DNA of 64,000 bases from Hanleya hanleyi. Taxonomy: Eukaryota; Mollusca; Polyplacophora; Lepidopleurida; Hanleyidae. The stretch's first letter is position 1, and every line of letters starts with the position of its first letter. Made by a program: the position numbers and the translations under genes. The stretch spans positions 1 to 64,000 of the forward strand of contig JAVTVY010018918.1 in the NCBI GenBank assembly GCA_036873755.1, written 5' to 3'. The notes beneath the pieces were generated by a model. The model saw nothing but the letters and a program-made list of their open reading frames with translations, was not told where the DNA came from and searched no databases. Shown piece after piece: positions 24,928 to 35,960 of this stretch.

Positions 24928-25225
24928 ATGTCAATGTAGATCCATATGGAATATGTCGATATAGATCCTTATGGAATATGTCATTGTAGATGCTTGTGGA
25001 ATATATTGATGTAGATCCATCATGGATTGTGTCGATATAGGCTCTTATGGAATATGTCGATGTAGATCCTTATGGAATATGTTGATGTAGATCCATCATG
25101 GAATGTGTCGATATAGGTCCTTATGGTTTATGTCAATGTAGATACTTATGGAATATGTTGACATAGATCCTTATGGTGATTGTCGATATAGATCCTTATG
25201 CAATGTTTCTATGTAGATCTTTTTG
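24928..25225. repeat. 25-bp minisatellite
   Basis: About eleven degenerate copies of AATATGTCGATGTAGATCCT followed by TATGG, with a few length variants. Confidence 0.85.
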
Positions 25226-25734
25226 ACTTGATGTATGTACTGAGGATGCTCGACTGAATCTTTGAAACCGTGTGATATAAACTTGTCAACATTGTATAGA
25301 CATCATTTATGCCACAAAGTGCATAAACTAGGATTTATTTCTCTCGTCTGCATCCGCAGGATGGGCACAGTTACATATGATGTAACTTTAGTGGAAACTA
25401 ATGTATTTTCTTGTTGTGGCCGGTAAAATTATCAGTGGGTCTCAACAGTGGGTTATCACTGTGACCCTCATCAGTGGATAATCAGCAGATGTAATTGTAA
25501 ATAAAATCTGGCATCTGAAAGTGTCATGTTGTCGAAAATCGCTGATTCTTGTATTCTTTGTCTTTTTGTCTCACCTCACAAAGTATGGGGAGATAGAGAC
25601 TGTTGTCGTCGATGTCCCCTCCTGGAAATGATTAGGTTTCTGGTTTAACATATTCAAAATAAAAACTGGGAGGGGGTATTTCACCAGGGGGTTCAGTTAT
25701 GACACTATCCCAGGAAATTCTAGAGGTGCTCCAA

Positions 25735-27645
25735 TGTTAAAATGTATATTGGTACATAGAAAGTTGGCTGCAGTTGTCTGTCACTGAATGATTATGAAAC
25801 TTGGTACACATGTTTGTTATGATTAGAGGATGTACCTGTGGAATTGTGAAATGAAATATTGTTATCCAAATTATGGAAAATGATATGGGTTTTTTACCCC
25901 TCGGCCAAAATTTGGCCGAAGGGTATTGTCGTCATGTACGTCTGTCCGTCCGTCCGTCCGTCCGTCACACCTTTCTCGTTACCAAGATATCTTCAGAACG
26001 ACTTACCCTAGGCACACCAAACTTGCAGTGCACATCCGTATGCGCATGACGCAGAACCCTATTGAATCTGGACCTGATTGGTTGGAAACTTTGGCGGCCA
26101 TCTTTAATTTATGCGAAACCATCACAGCTTTCTCGTTACCAAGATATCTTTAGAACGACTTACCCTAGGCACACCAAACTTGCACTGCACATCCATATGC
26201 TCATGACCCAGAACCCTATTGAATCTGGACCTGATTGGTTGGAAACTTTGGCGGCCATATTTAATTTATGCGAAATCATTAATCTTGTGTATCTTAGGTA
26301 CCATTTCACTGTTCCGTGTGTGAACTTGGTATAGATCATCGATGCATCAAGAAACTTCAAAGGAATGACCAAACCAGTTTCCCTGATTCGGTGGAAACCT
26401 TGGCGGCCATCTTTAATTTATGCAAAATCTTTAATGATATATATCTTTGATACCATTCAAGTGTTCTATACGAAACTTGGTATACAGCATCGATGTATCA
26501 AGAGACCTGCAATGTATAACCACATCAGTTCCTCTGAGTGGCAGGAAGGATGGGCGGCCATCTTTAATTTATGCGAAATCATTAATGATCTCTATCTCTG
26601 ATACCGTTCGAGTGCTCGATGTAAAATTTGGCATATATCATCGATGCATCAATAGACTTACGATAAATGGCAGTTCTGGTGTTTCTGATTGGGCGGAAAC
26701 CTTGGTGGCCATCTTCAATTTATGCAAAATCTTTGATGATGTATATCTTTGATACCATTTCAGTGTTCTATATGAAACTTGGTATACAGCATCCATGTAT
26801 CAAGACACTTGCAATGAATAACCACATCAGTTTCTCTGAGTGGTGGGAAGGATGGGCGGCCATCTTTAATTTATGCGAAATCATTAATGATCTCTATCTC
26901 TGATAATTTTCAAATGACAAAATTTGGTATACATCATCGATGCATCAACAGACTTATGTAATGAATACCGACTTCTCTGATTGGACATAAACCTTAAGAG
27001 GCCATTTCTAATGGCAATTTTTTTCATAATCTGTATATTTGTCACTTGACTGCTTGGTGTTCCTGAAGTCTTGCTTCAAATTGAATACATTATGAATGGC
27101 TGGCGCCCAGAGCCGAGGGGTTTTCAGATGCGCAGCTTCGTATTTGTTTAGCGAAAGTGCAAATGTACACCTGTACATAGAAAGTTTGCTGCAGTTATCA
27201 TCTGTTTTTGGGTGATTATGAAACTTGGTTCACATTAGAGGATGTACCTTTACTTTTTGTGAGAAAATATGAATTTTCGTCCAAATTATAGAAAATGATT
27301 TTTTTTGTTTTGCAAAAGTGTCATAGACAGTTTGCTGAGGTTATCAGATATCTCTGGATGATTATAAAAATTGGTATACTTGTTTCTTATGAAGATGTGC
27401 CTGTGCTATTTATGACATGAAATATTAAGGTTTGTCCTGATTATGAGGGTTTTGACTTAGTAATTTGCAAATGATAATGTACATAATTTAATACATCTGT
27501 ACATTGAAATTTCCCTGAATCTGTTGGGTTTCGTTGTATGAATTTGACACTTCCTACACATGTTTCATATGATTTGAGGATGTGCCTGTGCTATTTGTGA
27601 CATGAAATATTAATTTTTGTCCAAATTATCTTTGTTTTCAAGGAT
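25735..27645. repeat. About 160-bp tandem repeat, split by an insertion
   Basis: Four related copies (about 25735-25890, 27150-27310, 27320-27455 and 27480-27640) share GATTATGAAACTTGGT, GAGGATGTACCT and TCCAAATTATAGAAAATGAT or close variants. The first copy is separated from the others by the element at 25893-27118, which appears to have inserted into the array. Confidence 0.7.
25893..27118. mobile_element. Element with CCCCTCGG ends and internal tandem repeats
   Basis: It begins CCCCTCGGCCAAAATTTGGC and ends GCCGAGGGG, giving short inverted ends. After a (TCCG)n run at about 25944-25966 come two copies of a unit of about 170 bp (AAGATATCTTCAGAACGACT and its relative). About five copies of a unit of about 150 bp then follow, containing GGCGGCCATCTTTAATTTATG. 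The open frames in this stretch derive from the repeat. A related end (GGCCAAGGCCGAGGGATTC) occurs near 40362-40385. Confidence 0.7.
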
Positions 27646-28792
27646 AAGGTTTTATTCGGCAAAAAATTACATGTAGGCCTACACTTGTAAATGGGAAAGT
27701 TGCTCCACATGTATGCTTTCAATACTGCTGCAGCTTCAGTAGATAACCCCTAAGGCAAGATCTTGGGGTTTGTCAGAACGCTTATGTCCCCCTGTGAATG
27801 CAGTGGGACATAGTAGTTGTGCCTGTCTGTCTGTGTGTCAGTCCCAGCCTCGTTTGTTAGCAGGATTACACTAAAACTATTCAACATGCAGCAAAATGAA
27901 AGTCTTTTAAAACTCTCCATAAAACCTATGGATGACCTTGTTAGCAATCACCATTGCTTTTTGCATTTTCTAGGCATTTTTCCTTTTTTTGGACTTTCCA
28001 TCAAAACCTTGTTCAAGATTACACAAAAACTACACAAAATACATTGATAAAATTTTCTATATCATATTCAGATTTTCAGTCGGTTACTCTCAGTTCTTGC
28101 ATTTTTAGGCATTCGTTCCTATTTTGGAAAACTGTTTTCTCTTCTTTCTTTGTATATAGACAGTAAACAAGAATATATAAGTTTCTCATATAAAAGAAAA
28201 TATAAATATATCACTCGAATAAAAAACCTTGAAGGAAAAATATTGTACATTTTATTAACATAGAAACAAATATACACATGAATTGTAACATTGATTTGAA
28301 TGATGTGAGCAATATACTACATGCATATGTATAGACAATTATTCATTTAAACCAGTACATTTTTGTAGACAATTTTGCAAAGCAGCTGATCCTTCGTAGC
28401 TACTCACTTAGCTCATTCTTTCACACCAGTCAAATTAATTGTGGATTTGTATTTTTAAAAATAAATAACTCCAGTTCAATGTGTTGACATATAATTTTTT
28501 AAACAATTTACATTTTAAATGTAAAGCATTTATAATTCATCTTGATCAAGCACAGCCACTGCAAAATATAGACTGATATGGAATGTTTGAACATTTAGAT
28601 TTGACATTGAATATTGATCACCAAAACCTTTTATAAAAATATATTTCTCTGCAACCCGGGAGAAGCCATCCATCACCCATATCACAAGAGCTTCAAATGC
28701 AAAAAACACATCAAGGGAGACTACTCTTGTAGACTTGCTCTAACACATCAAGGGGGATAACCACTAGACGAAAAAAATCCACATGCGGGCCT
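27646..28792 (-). other. 3' flank and probable 3' UTR of the JmjC gene
   Basis: This region is downstream of the JmjC stop codon on the minus strand. A candidate polyadenylation signal (AATAAA on the minus strand) lies at 28251-28256, about 540 bp past the stop. The stretch at 27780-27850 resembles the start of another repeat (GTGGGACATAGTAGTTGTGC followed by a TCTG run). No other gene recognised. Confidence 0.4.
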
Positions 28793-28878
28793 TCAGTCGT
28801 ATTCGGATCCAATTGTCAGACTGATCTCTCCAGGATGGATGTATGTTGAATGGTACCATGTGTTTGTATCGATAACAA
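28793..28878 (-). CDS. Membrane-anchored JmjC protein, exon 4 (last)
   Basis: This is the terminal coding exon, with acceptor TTTATCCACAG on the minus strand. It encodes VIDTNTWYHSTYIHPGEISL, then TIGSEYD and TGA. Its first two bases complete a Phe codon opened in exon 3, so the frame is intact. The His of WYH (residue 361 of 379) is the expected distal iron ligand of a JmjC/cupin-8 fold, and the ISLTIGSEYD ending matches family members that stop soon after the last beta strand. Confidence 0.88.
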
Positions 28879-29360
28879 CTGTGGATAAATCAGAAGAAAT
28901 AATTTGAAGCAATTTGTGTGAATGATTGATCTTTTTTTTCTTCTATTCTAAGGTGTCCTTTTAAAGAGGGGTCATTTCAATTTCGAACTGAGAAGAAATT
29001 ATTAATTCTTTGTGTATGACAAAGCTGGAGGATTCTGTCCATATACCGCCAAATTGAATTTGATTAGAACGCTAGAATGTTTACTTAAGTCTGTACATTA
29101 TCGGCATTTGAGTTTGTATTGAAAATCAACGGTTAGCGTCGCAAGAATTGTAGCTCGTATAGGCCTACTGTATGTCCTTAAAAAAAGAACAGTGACTACT
29201 AATTCTCCACGAACAGTTTCGTTCTCTCCAGGCCGAGCTGCATAAGAGTTGTTTCATGTACCGAGACACAATTATATAGTGTGACGTAATAGGCCCATGA
29301 TTGGTTCTTCATGGAGTCATGCCTGCTTTGGAAGATCCCCAATCTTAGTGTTTTACTTAC

Positions 29361-29490
29361 AAATATCACCCTTCTCCACTGTCACGTTCATACTGAAACA
29401 GGACGCCTCACACTCCGGAGGTGGTACGAGTTGCCAGGTCTTCCTGCCTAAAATCTGTGCTTGCCAACTCGGCCTTTGAACGTAATCCAA
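29361..29490 (-). CDS. Membrane-anchored JmjC protein, exon 3
   Basis: The exon encodes LDYVQRPSWQAQILGRKTWQ, then LVPPPECEASCFSMNVTVEK and GDI, between a TTATTGCAG acceptor and a GTAAGT donor on the minus strand. It follows directly on the His that ends exon 2, giving the JmjC metal motif H-L-D (His308, Asp310). The W-Q-A-Q-x-x-G-x-K-x-W core is the typical cosubstrate and strand region of this family. Exon 3 ends one base into the next codon, matching exon 4. Confidence 0.9.
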
Positions 29491-30449
29491 CTGCAATAAC
29501 AGGACAGTATTATTCCATGGCTATTTACTTGAACCTGGGATGCAATATTCTGTGTCCTAGCTTGAAAACTGTGCAGGTCCTAGCCAAGGTTCCATGTCTT
29601 CGTAGGAACAGAAGACTCGAAAACATGGCTATACAGCACAGTGACTTGGGTGGCAGGGGGTGTCGTCGTTGTTGTGGTTGTGATTATATAATTTATTTTT
29701 TTTTCAAGAATATAATTATTTCCCACCTTTTCATACACCACAATGACAGTGGATGTCATAAAAATGCTTTCTATACGCCCTACATCGATCTACCTACCCC
29801 TCATCTACTAGATCTCCATCTGATATTACAGATTGTATAGTACAATATTTATTAGTTTTTCATGCAAATGATTAACCCTAGGCAGAATCCTACTCCTTGC
29901 TTTGACTGGTGACCATTGGGTCAATAAATCATTTCACTTTCTGCATTTCAGTGCCTTGGAACACAGATAAAGATTTTGTTTTGGCGCGTATAAATCAGAT
30001 AGAAGACGATTCGAAGATCGAATGCCTTCCTCTTTAATAATATTGAGAGAACAAAGTATCATTTGGTCGGAACGTCAATGGTTTTCAGTTCAAATTTTCC
30101 AAGAAGGAATTCGCGATTTTCATTGGCCTCTGACGACAATTGCAAAAAAATTCAGCCAATGGTAGGATTTCTGCCGTAAAGGTTCATTTAGAAGTCAGAA
30201 TATGTAAATTGGGCAAAAACGTCACACAGGAATAGAACGATGATGTCAAAAACACTTTGCCAAAGTCATGCCCGAGTAAAACTTGTCAATACGAAGGACT
30301 CTTGGTTGAGACTCGTTACTAGGACTAAGCCCGTTGACCTTTAAATTTTTTATAATTTCAGAGGGAGATAACTCTGCTTAAATGTGGCCGATTTAACTTT
30401 TGAGCTCCACTACAACTCTCTTTACTGAGTAAGGCGTATTACTACATTG

Positions 30450-31060
30450 TTACAACATGATAAACCGTAATGGAAGATGCTTGTTTGTTAAACTGATAGT
30501 AGAACTTGCAACTGTGAAAGACGTTTGATCGCGGTCAACTGAGAGCAAAACTTGAAAACGCAGAAGACGCTTGCATGGTTGTGGTCAACCAAGCGCTCCA
30601 GTTATATGACTCGTGTTGCAGTTTAGAACTCGATGGTCGTGGTTAAACAAGACTAAGACTAGTAAATATAGGTGACGTTTGGCCGTTGTAAATCAAGAGT
30701 AAAACTTGCAAATATGGAAGACGCTTGTGTGTGGTAAATCTATAGCAAAACTTGCAAATGTGAAAGCAATAGTGAAACTTGCAAATGTGGAAGACGCTTG
30801 GCCGTTGTCAATCAGGAGTGAAACTTGCAAATATGGAAGACGACCGTTGTCAATCAAGAGTAAAACTTGCAAATATGGAAGACGCTTGACCGTTGTCAAT
30901 CAAGAGTAAAACTTGCAAATATGGAAGACGCTTGACCGTGTTCAATCAAGAGCAAGATTTGCAAACGAGGAAGACTTTTGGTCGTAGAAAATCAAGAGCA
31001 AAACGTGCAATGGGGAAGGGTTTGATCGTGTTCACCCGAGATCAAAGTTGCTAATGCGGA
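30450..31060. repeat. 46-bp minisatellite in JmjC intron 2
   Basis: About ten degenerate copies of a 46-bp unit containing AATCAAGAGTAAAACTTGCA and AATATGGAAGACGCTTG. The copies are most regular at 30690-30960 and decay outward. The intron from 29491 to the repeat otherwise shows nothing recognisable. Confidence 0.85.
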
Positions 31061-31364
31061 AGATGCTTGGCAGATGTCGCATCACTCGAACTTGTCACCG
31101 TGAAGATGTTTGATCGGGTAAAAGATGTAGATCGGCGATACTCCATAATCGATCCTAATGTCGTTGTTGTGAATGATATATTCCTGATTGACCATCCTAT
31201 ATTTAAAACTGCCTTCCGGCTTACGAGGACAGTTGGCATTGATGCCGAGGGGAGGAGAGGGGGTGTGGTGTGGTGTTCTTTTAGTCCAAATTTGCTGTTG
31301 GAGTTCGGTTTATTGCAGTTATATGATCCATTTAGCAGTTGAGAATTCTACGCTCACGGATGGT

Positions 31365-31754
31365 TCCATCTTCATTTTATCCAGCCAATTTCTACGTTCC
31401 CACTACGAACCTGCCTTGATTTATCTGGACCCCTTCAATGTTCAAATAACTTATAAATAGACACGAGACGTCACTGATCTCCAAAACATTTGAAACTCGA
31501 AATGGGTCGCACAAGAGCGTTATTGATTGGCTGACCTAAATAGCGGGCACCTTATTAGGAGGAAAGACACCGCAAAAAGAGGATGATGTCACTCTACGTG
31601 ACTTCACTCGCAATCGATGTGTACGTTCTGATTGGTTCTTCTGTCGTTAGTAGGTGAAATTTACACCTCGGATTTTGAACACTGAGGGGGTCAGATAAAT
31701 CAAGGCAGGTTCGAAGTGGGAACGTAGAAATTGGCTCGATAAAATGAAGATGGG
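31365..31754. mobile_element. Foldback element in JmjC intron 2
   Basis: The 82-bp arms at 31365-31446 and 31673-31754 are inverted copies with few mismatches (shared core AATTTCTACGTTCCCACT, then AACCTGCCTTGATTTATCTG). The roughly 226-bp loop is unrelated. No target duplication was fixed. It is probably a MITE-like insertion. Confidence 0.8.
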
Positions 31755-31881
31755 ATGGTTCAAGCTTCGGCTTTTTCCCCAGGGTAGAATTAGCGGAGAA
31801 TGAGTCTGTGCTTGAAGACGTGTAACCATTCAGGTCATTATTTTCTTGAATAATTTATATAAGAGTATATCTGGCACGTAC

Positions 31882-32017
31882 ATGAAGGTTAGCCCCCTCA
31901 CCAGTCCCGCCCATGAAGATCCAGTCAAGCGCGCTCGACTCCGAATCGTTGGGAAGGAAGTATGGTTTTGTGTAATGTTTCCTCAATTCACTGGCAGTGT
32001 CCTGGTGGCAGTTACTC
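31882..32017 (-). CDS. Membrane-anchored JmjC protein, exon 2
   Basis: The exon encodes SNCHQDTASELRKHYTKPYF, then LPNDSESSALDWIFMGGTGE and GANLH. The first base completes the Trp codon opened in exon 1. The acceptor is CTTTTCAACAG and the donor GTACGTG, on the minus strand. It supplies the 'RPYFLP...DWIFMG' stretch that precedes the HxD motif in this family and ends precisely on the first iron-binding His (residue 308). Confidence 0.9.
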
Positions 32018-32449
32018 CTGTTGAAAAGAAGATATCATGTTAATTCTTATCATAATTATTAATAAGTGGAATACTGGTAGTTTTAATATTGAACGGAATA
32101 AAATGAAAGTCTCAATAGATAGTGCTTTCTACTAACGTACTTTAGCAGGGAAATCTCCTATAACAGTCCTGATTCGATACTTTATACACTCTCAACATGC
32201 CAAAGAATATTTGGTTGAATACATATATAACTATATTTGGTCCCACACATGTAATTGTATTTAACAGTGTATTCTCTAGCCAAAACAACTACTTCGTAAA
32301 TCTCCTTTGGCAATTTTAAACTGTGCCATTTGGCAGAACTTTGAACTCCAGTTTGAACACGAAATCGCGCTATTTGATTGGTGCTTAGGTTTGGGCAGCA
32401 AATGATCCAATTCAACAATAGGGCGAACTCCCTTTCTACAGTTGTATAC

Positions 32450-33755
32450 GAGGCCTTAGCATGCGAAAAAAGGTAGCTGTAATGGCATACGAAGAAGATA
32501 GCTGTCCAGGCACGTGAAATACGATGTAGCTCTCCTGGCGAACGATTCTTTACAAGCGAAGACGATAGCTGTCCTGGCATACGAAGACGATAGCTGTCCT
32601 GGCATGCGAAGACGATAGCTGTCCTTGCATGTGAAGATGATTCTTGACATGCGAAGACGATAGTTGTCCTGGCATGTGACGATGATACCTGCCCTAGCAT
32701 GCGAAGACAACAGCTGCCCTGACATGCGAAGACGATTTCTGACATGCGAAGACGATAGTTATCCTGGCATACGAAGACGATAGCTGTCCTGACATGCGAA
32801 GACGATAGCTGTCCTTGCATGTGAAGATGATTCCTGACATGCGAAGACGATAGTTGTCCTGGCATGTGACGATGATACCTGCCCTAGCATGCGAAGACAA
32901 CAGCTGCCCTGACATGCGAAGACGATTTCTGACATGCGAAGACGATAGTTATCCTGGCATACGAAGACGATAGCTGTCCTGGCATGTGGGGACGATACCT
33001 GTCCTCGCATGTGACGAGGATAGCTGCCCTGGCATGCGAAGACAACAGCTGCCCTGACATGCGAAGGCGACAGCTGTCCTTGCATGCGAAGACGATTCCT
33101 GACATGCGAAGACGATAGTTGTCCTGGCATACGAAGACGATAGCTGTCCTGGTATGTGGGGACGATAACTGTTCTGGCATGTGACGATGATACCTGCCCT
33201 AGCATGCGAAGACAACAGCTGCCCTGACATGCGAAGACGATAGCTGACCTTGCATGCGAAGACGATTCCTGACATCCGAAGACAACAGTTGTCCTGGCAT
33301 ACGAAGACGATAGCTGTCCTGGCATGTGACGATGATAGCTGCCCTGGCATGCGAAGACAACAGCTGCCCTGACATCTGAAGACAACAGCTGCCCTGACAT
33401 CTGAAGACAATAGCTGTCCTGGCATGCGAAGACAACAGCTGCCCTGACATCTGAAGACAACAGCTGCCCTCACATCTGAAGACAATAGCTGTCCTGGCAT
33501 GCGAAGACTATAGCTGTCTTGACGTGTGAAGACGAAACGGTTGTCCTGAAACATGATATACGATATATGTCCTGGCATGTGAAGACGATAGCTGTCCTCT
33601 CATGTGAAGACTACAGCTATCCTGACATGCAAAGACGATATTCGTCCTATCAAGTGAAGACGATAGCCATCCTGACATGTGAAGACGATGTAGTTTCCCT
33701 GGCATGTGAAGACGATATCTGTCCTAACATGCGAAGACGATAGCCAAAAAATATA
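32450..33755. repeat. 25-bp minisatellite in JmjC intron 1
   Basis: About fifty copies of GACGATAGCTGTCCTGGCAT followed by GCGAA, with blocks of variants (GACAACAGCTGCCCTGACAT, GATGATTCCTGACATGCGAA). Longer stretches are themselves duplicated: 32620-32760 closely repeats at about 32800-32960. On the minus strand the array is open in several frames because 25 is not a multiple of three and the unit lacks stops, so the long open frames here are repeat products, not genes. Confidence 0.95.
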
Positions 33756-33934
33756 TATACATATAACCAAGCCGTGTGGAGATTATCCCCAGTAGGAATG
33801 CCAGCACGGTCGTGGATCCACATGAAAGATCTCTTGACCAATCCATACACTGAGAACCCCAATGGCATCGTATTGAGATAAGCATGACCTTTGTCTTCTC
33901 GAAAGACTTATAAGCCGACACGATACGAACTTAC

Positions 33935-34722
33935 CATCCGACGTACCACTTCTCCTGTCCGGGTTGGAAGGAGGCTTTGGCCTCGCTCATGTTGAACACT
34001 TCCTCCAAACTCGTGAAGTCTGTGTTATATGGGAAGAACTGGCATTCGTCTTCTACGCTCGACAAGGCGTCTGGCTTCGATTCGTACAGATCCTTGAAAA
34101 ACTTAAAACTAAATTGTGACATGGCTGTCCAGTTGACCGTAGCCTCTTTCACCAGCACCGGTATTGCGGAATAGGCGTACTTCTTTATGAATTCTTCTTG
34201 GGTCAAGTCGGTCTCGATTGGGACGGCATGTAAGTCTCTGCACATGTTACAGTCTACGATGGGACGGGCAGCTTCCATCGCGATGCCATTATTTTCAACG
34301 ACGCATCGCAGATTTCTTATTCCATCCATGATATTAGCTGGACTGAAGTCTACCTCCGCTAAACAAGCAATAGTGCCAATAAATATTGGCAAAAGCACCG
34401 CAACAGACAATCCCACGAAAAGCGGTCTTCTATTTTTCGTCGTTTCCTTCGAAGGCATTGGATCGTTTCGGGGAGTTCCAGTCTCTTTAGGCGCATCTTC
34501 GGATACTTTTGATATCCCGCCCAAAAACATGGAGAGAATATCATCATCTGAGATTCCCTCGATACCTTTAGCTTGTTTTGCCAATTTCTCAACTCGTCTT
34601 TTTAAACTCTGTCGTTTTTCATCTGTGTCCCTCTCATGCTCTCCTGTGGTCGTTGTGTTTTCAGTCTTTCCTTTCTCGTCATCTTTGACACCGTTGTCAT
34701 CGGTAACTTTCCTGCGATACAT
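33935..34722 (-). CDS. Membrane-anchored JmjC-domain protein, exon 1
   Basis: First coding exon of a four-exon gene (33935-34722, 31882-32017, 29361-29490, 28793-28878; 379 residues). I take the ATG at 34722, because an in-frame TAA lies 15 bases upstream and the codon two before it is GTG. Residues 1-100 are hydrophilic and charged. Residues 101-121 (PLFVGLSVAVLLPIFIGTIA) form a single membrane helix, giving a type II topology. A luminal or extracellular part follows with CNMC and the IPVLVKEATVNW motif that opens a JmjC/cupin-8 domain. With H308, D310 and H361 the predicted activity is Fe(II)/2-oxoglutarate-dependent hydroxylation; the substrate is unknown. The donor is GTAAGT. Intron 1 holds the 25-bp minisatellite. 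Confidence 0.88.
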
Positions 34723-35507
34723 TTTCACAATCCTGCTTTAGAATACGGTGTTTTAGTCCTTGTCATGAAGAGTAACCGGCCACCATATGGTTGCCGTAAA
34801 TTACGCTGGACTCCACGTGGATACGCTCCTCCGTCCACGAGTGAATGGTATTACCACGGCCGAAAATACGTCCGGTTTGTCTCTCACATTGCGAGGAAAT
34901 TAACTTGTTAGAAGACTCAGATATCATAAACTTGTGCTTATTTCCTGCTAATCAAAATAAACAGCTGTCTAGTGAACATGGCGTCTGTGTTGTTTTTACC
35001 CCGGCATATTAACCATGTATGCGCTCATGTATTACACACAGTTCGGGTCGCCTTAAACTTTCATTGTTCATCGACGAGCAAACTTCCTTGTGCATGGTAT
35101 ACGTGCGAGTTTAAAATCATTGTAGGCCTATATATTCTCTGCCATGGCAAGGTCCGGGATCTTTAGATTGTTTTGTACCCAGTATTTCCCCTTCACGACC
35201 ACCATGAATAAATTATATGACTATAGCTGTAGCCTTGAGGGTATTTTATCGAAGTACATGTATGTAGGTTAACCTTAATGTACTTATAAAATACGTGGCT
35301 CTCAAAGGGTTAAACCGCTTCTCGGAAATATCACGCACTGTTGACATTATAGATTTTGTTCGGGTTGTGTGAAATGCGGGAGTTATATTGCTCTGCAAAT
35401 TGATGACTTTTGTTGATCGAGCGTTATTGTTTAGAAAAAAAGGCGGGGGGCTATAAATGAAAACAGTTAATGGCATTATTTATTTCCTAGCTTCGGCCAT
35501 ATTATAC
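34723..35507 (-). promoter_or_regulatory. Upstream region of the JmjC gene
   Basis: This would hold the 5' UTR and promoter of the minus-strand JmjC gene. No TATA box is obvious at a suitable distance. No other gene is recognised; the plus-strand open frames are small and unsupported. Confidence 0.3.
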
Positions 35508-35960
35508 AATCTAGGTAAACCAAGTTGGTATATCAGGGAAATACCATCTAGATGTGACGCTATAAAATATTTGTGTGAAAGTTTTGCAGATATCCTACGA
35601 GATCCCCTAATAAGCCAATGACGACACACAATTTGGCATTGATTGACGTTTAGTTCACGGAGACGAACAACTTACCGGCGGTCGGTCTTTCGATATTTTC
35701 TTCCGTCTGACAAAAGCAGACTTTTCGGCGGTAGTAAAATCCTTTGAAGTTTACGCACGATATCTAGACATGATGCCTTATTTGAATACTGTTTCTGTTT
35801 TCTGTTTACCATATTGGTCCACGTGCTCCTGTTTGTAATTGTAAGGGGCGTCCTTTTAAAGCTATTTCGCCCAGCTAGCTGCCTGATTGGCTAACAGATG
35901 TATTCGCACGGGATTTATATAGCGCTGACCTCAGATATAATGTATGATATTATATCTGAG
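35508..35960 (+). repeat. Dispersed repeat, copy 2
   Basis: Homologous to 12742-13175 (shared ATACCATCTAGATG or ATACCATCTAGACG, TCCTACGAGATCCC or TTCTACGAGATCCC, GCAGACTTTTCGGCG). It ends with a short palindrome, CTCAGATATAATGTATGATA then TTATATCTGAG, at 35930-35960. The TCAGATATAATAT motif recurs beside the related terminus at about 40700-40715, which suggests a shared element end. Confidence 0.7.

Noticed and set aside
32182..33578. Overlapping minus-strand open frames of 200-230 residues rich in SSHARTAIVFACQ-type repeats
   Set aside because: They are translations of a 25-bp minisatellite in several frames, inside a JmjC intron. There is no unique sequence or start context.
34728..34728. 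GTG at 34728 as the start of the JmjC gene
   Set aside because: Animals use ATG; the ATG at 34722 is in frame and preceded by an in-frame stop.
34187..34741. 184-residue plus-strand frame
   Set aside because: Antisense shadow of JmjC exon 1, which has splice-consistent continuation and domain homology on the minus strand.
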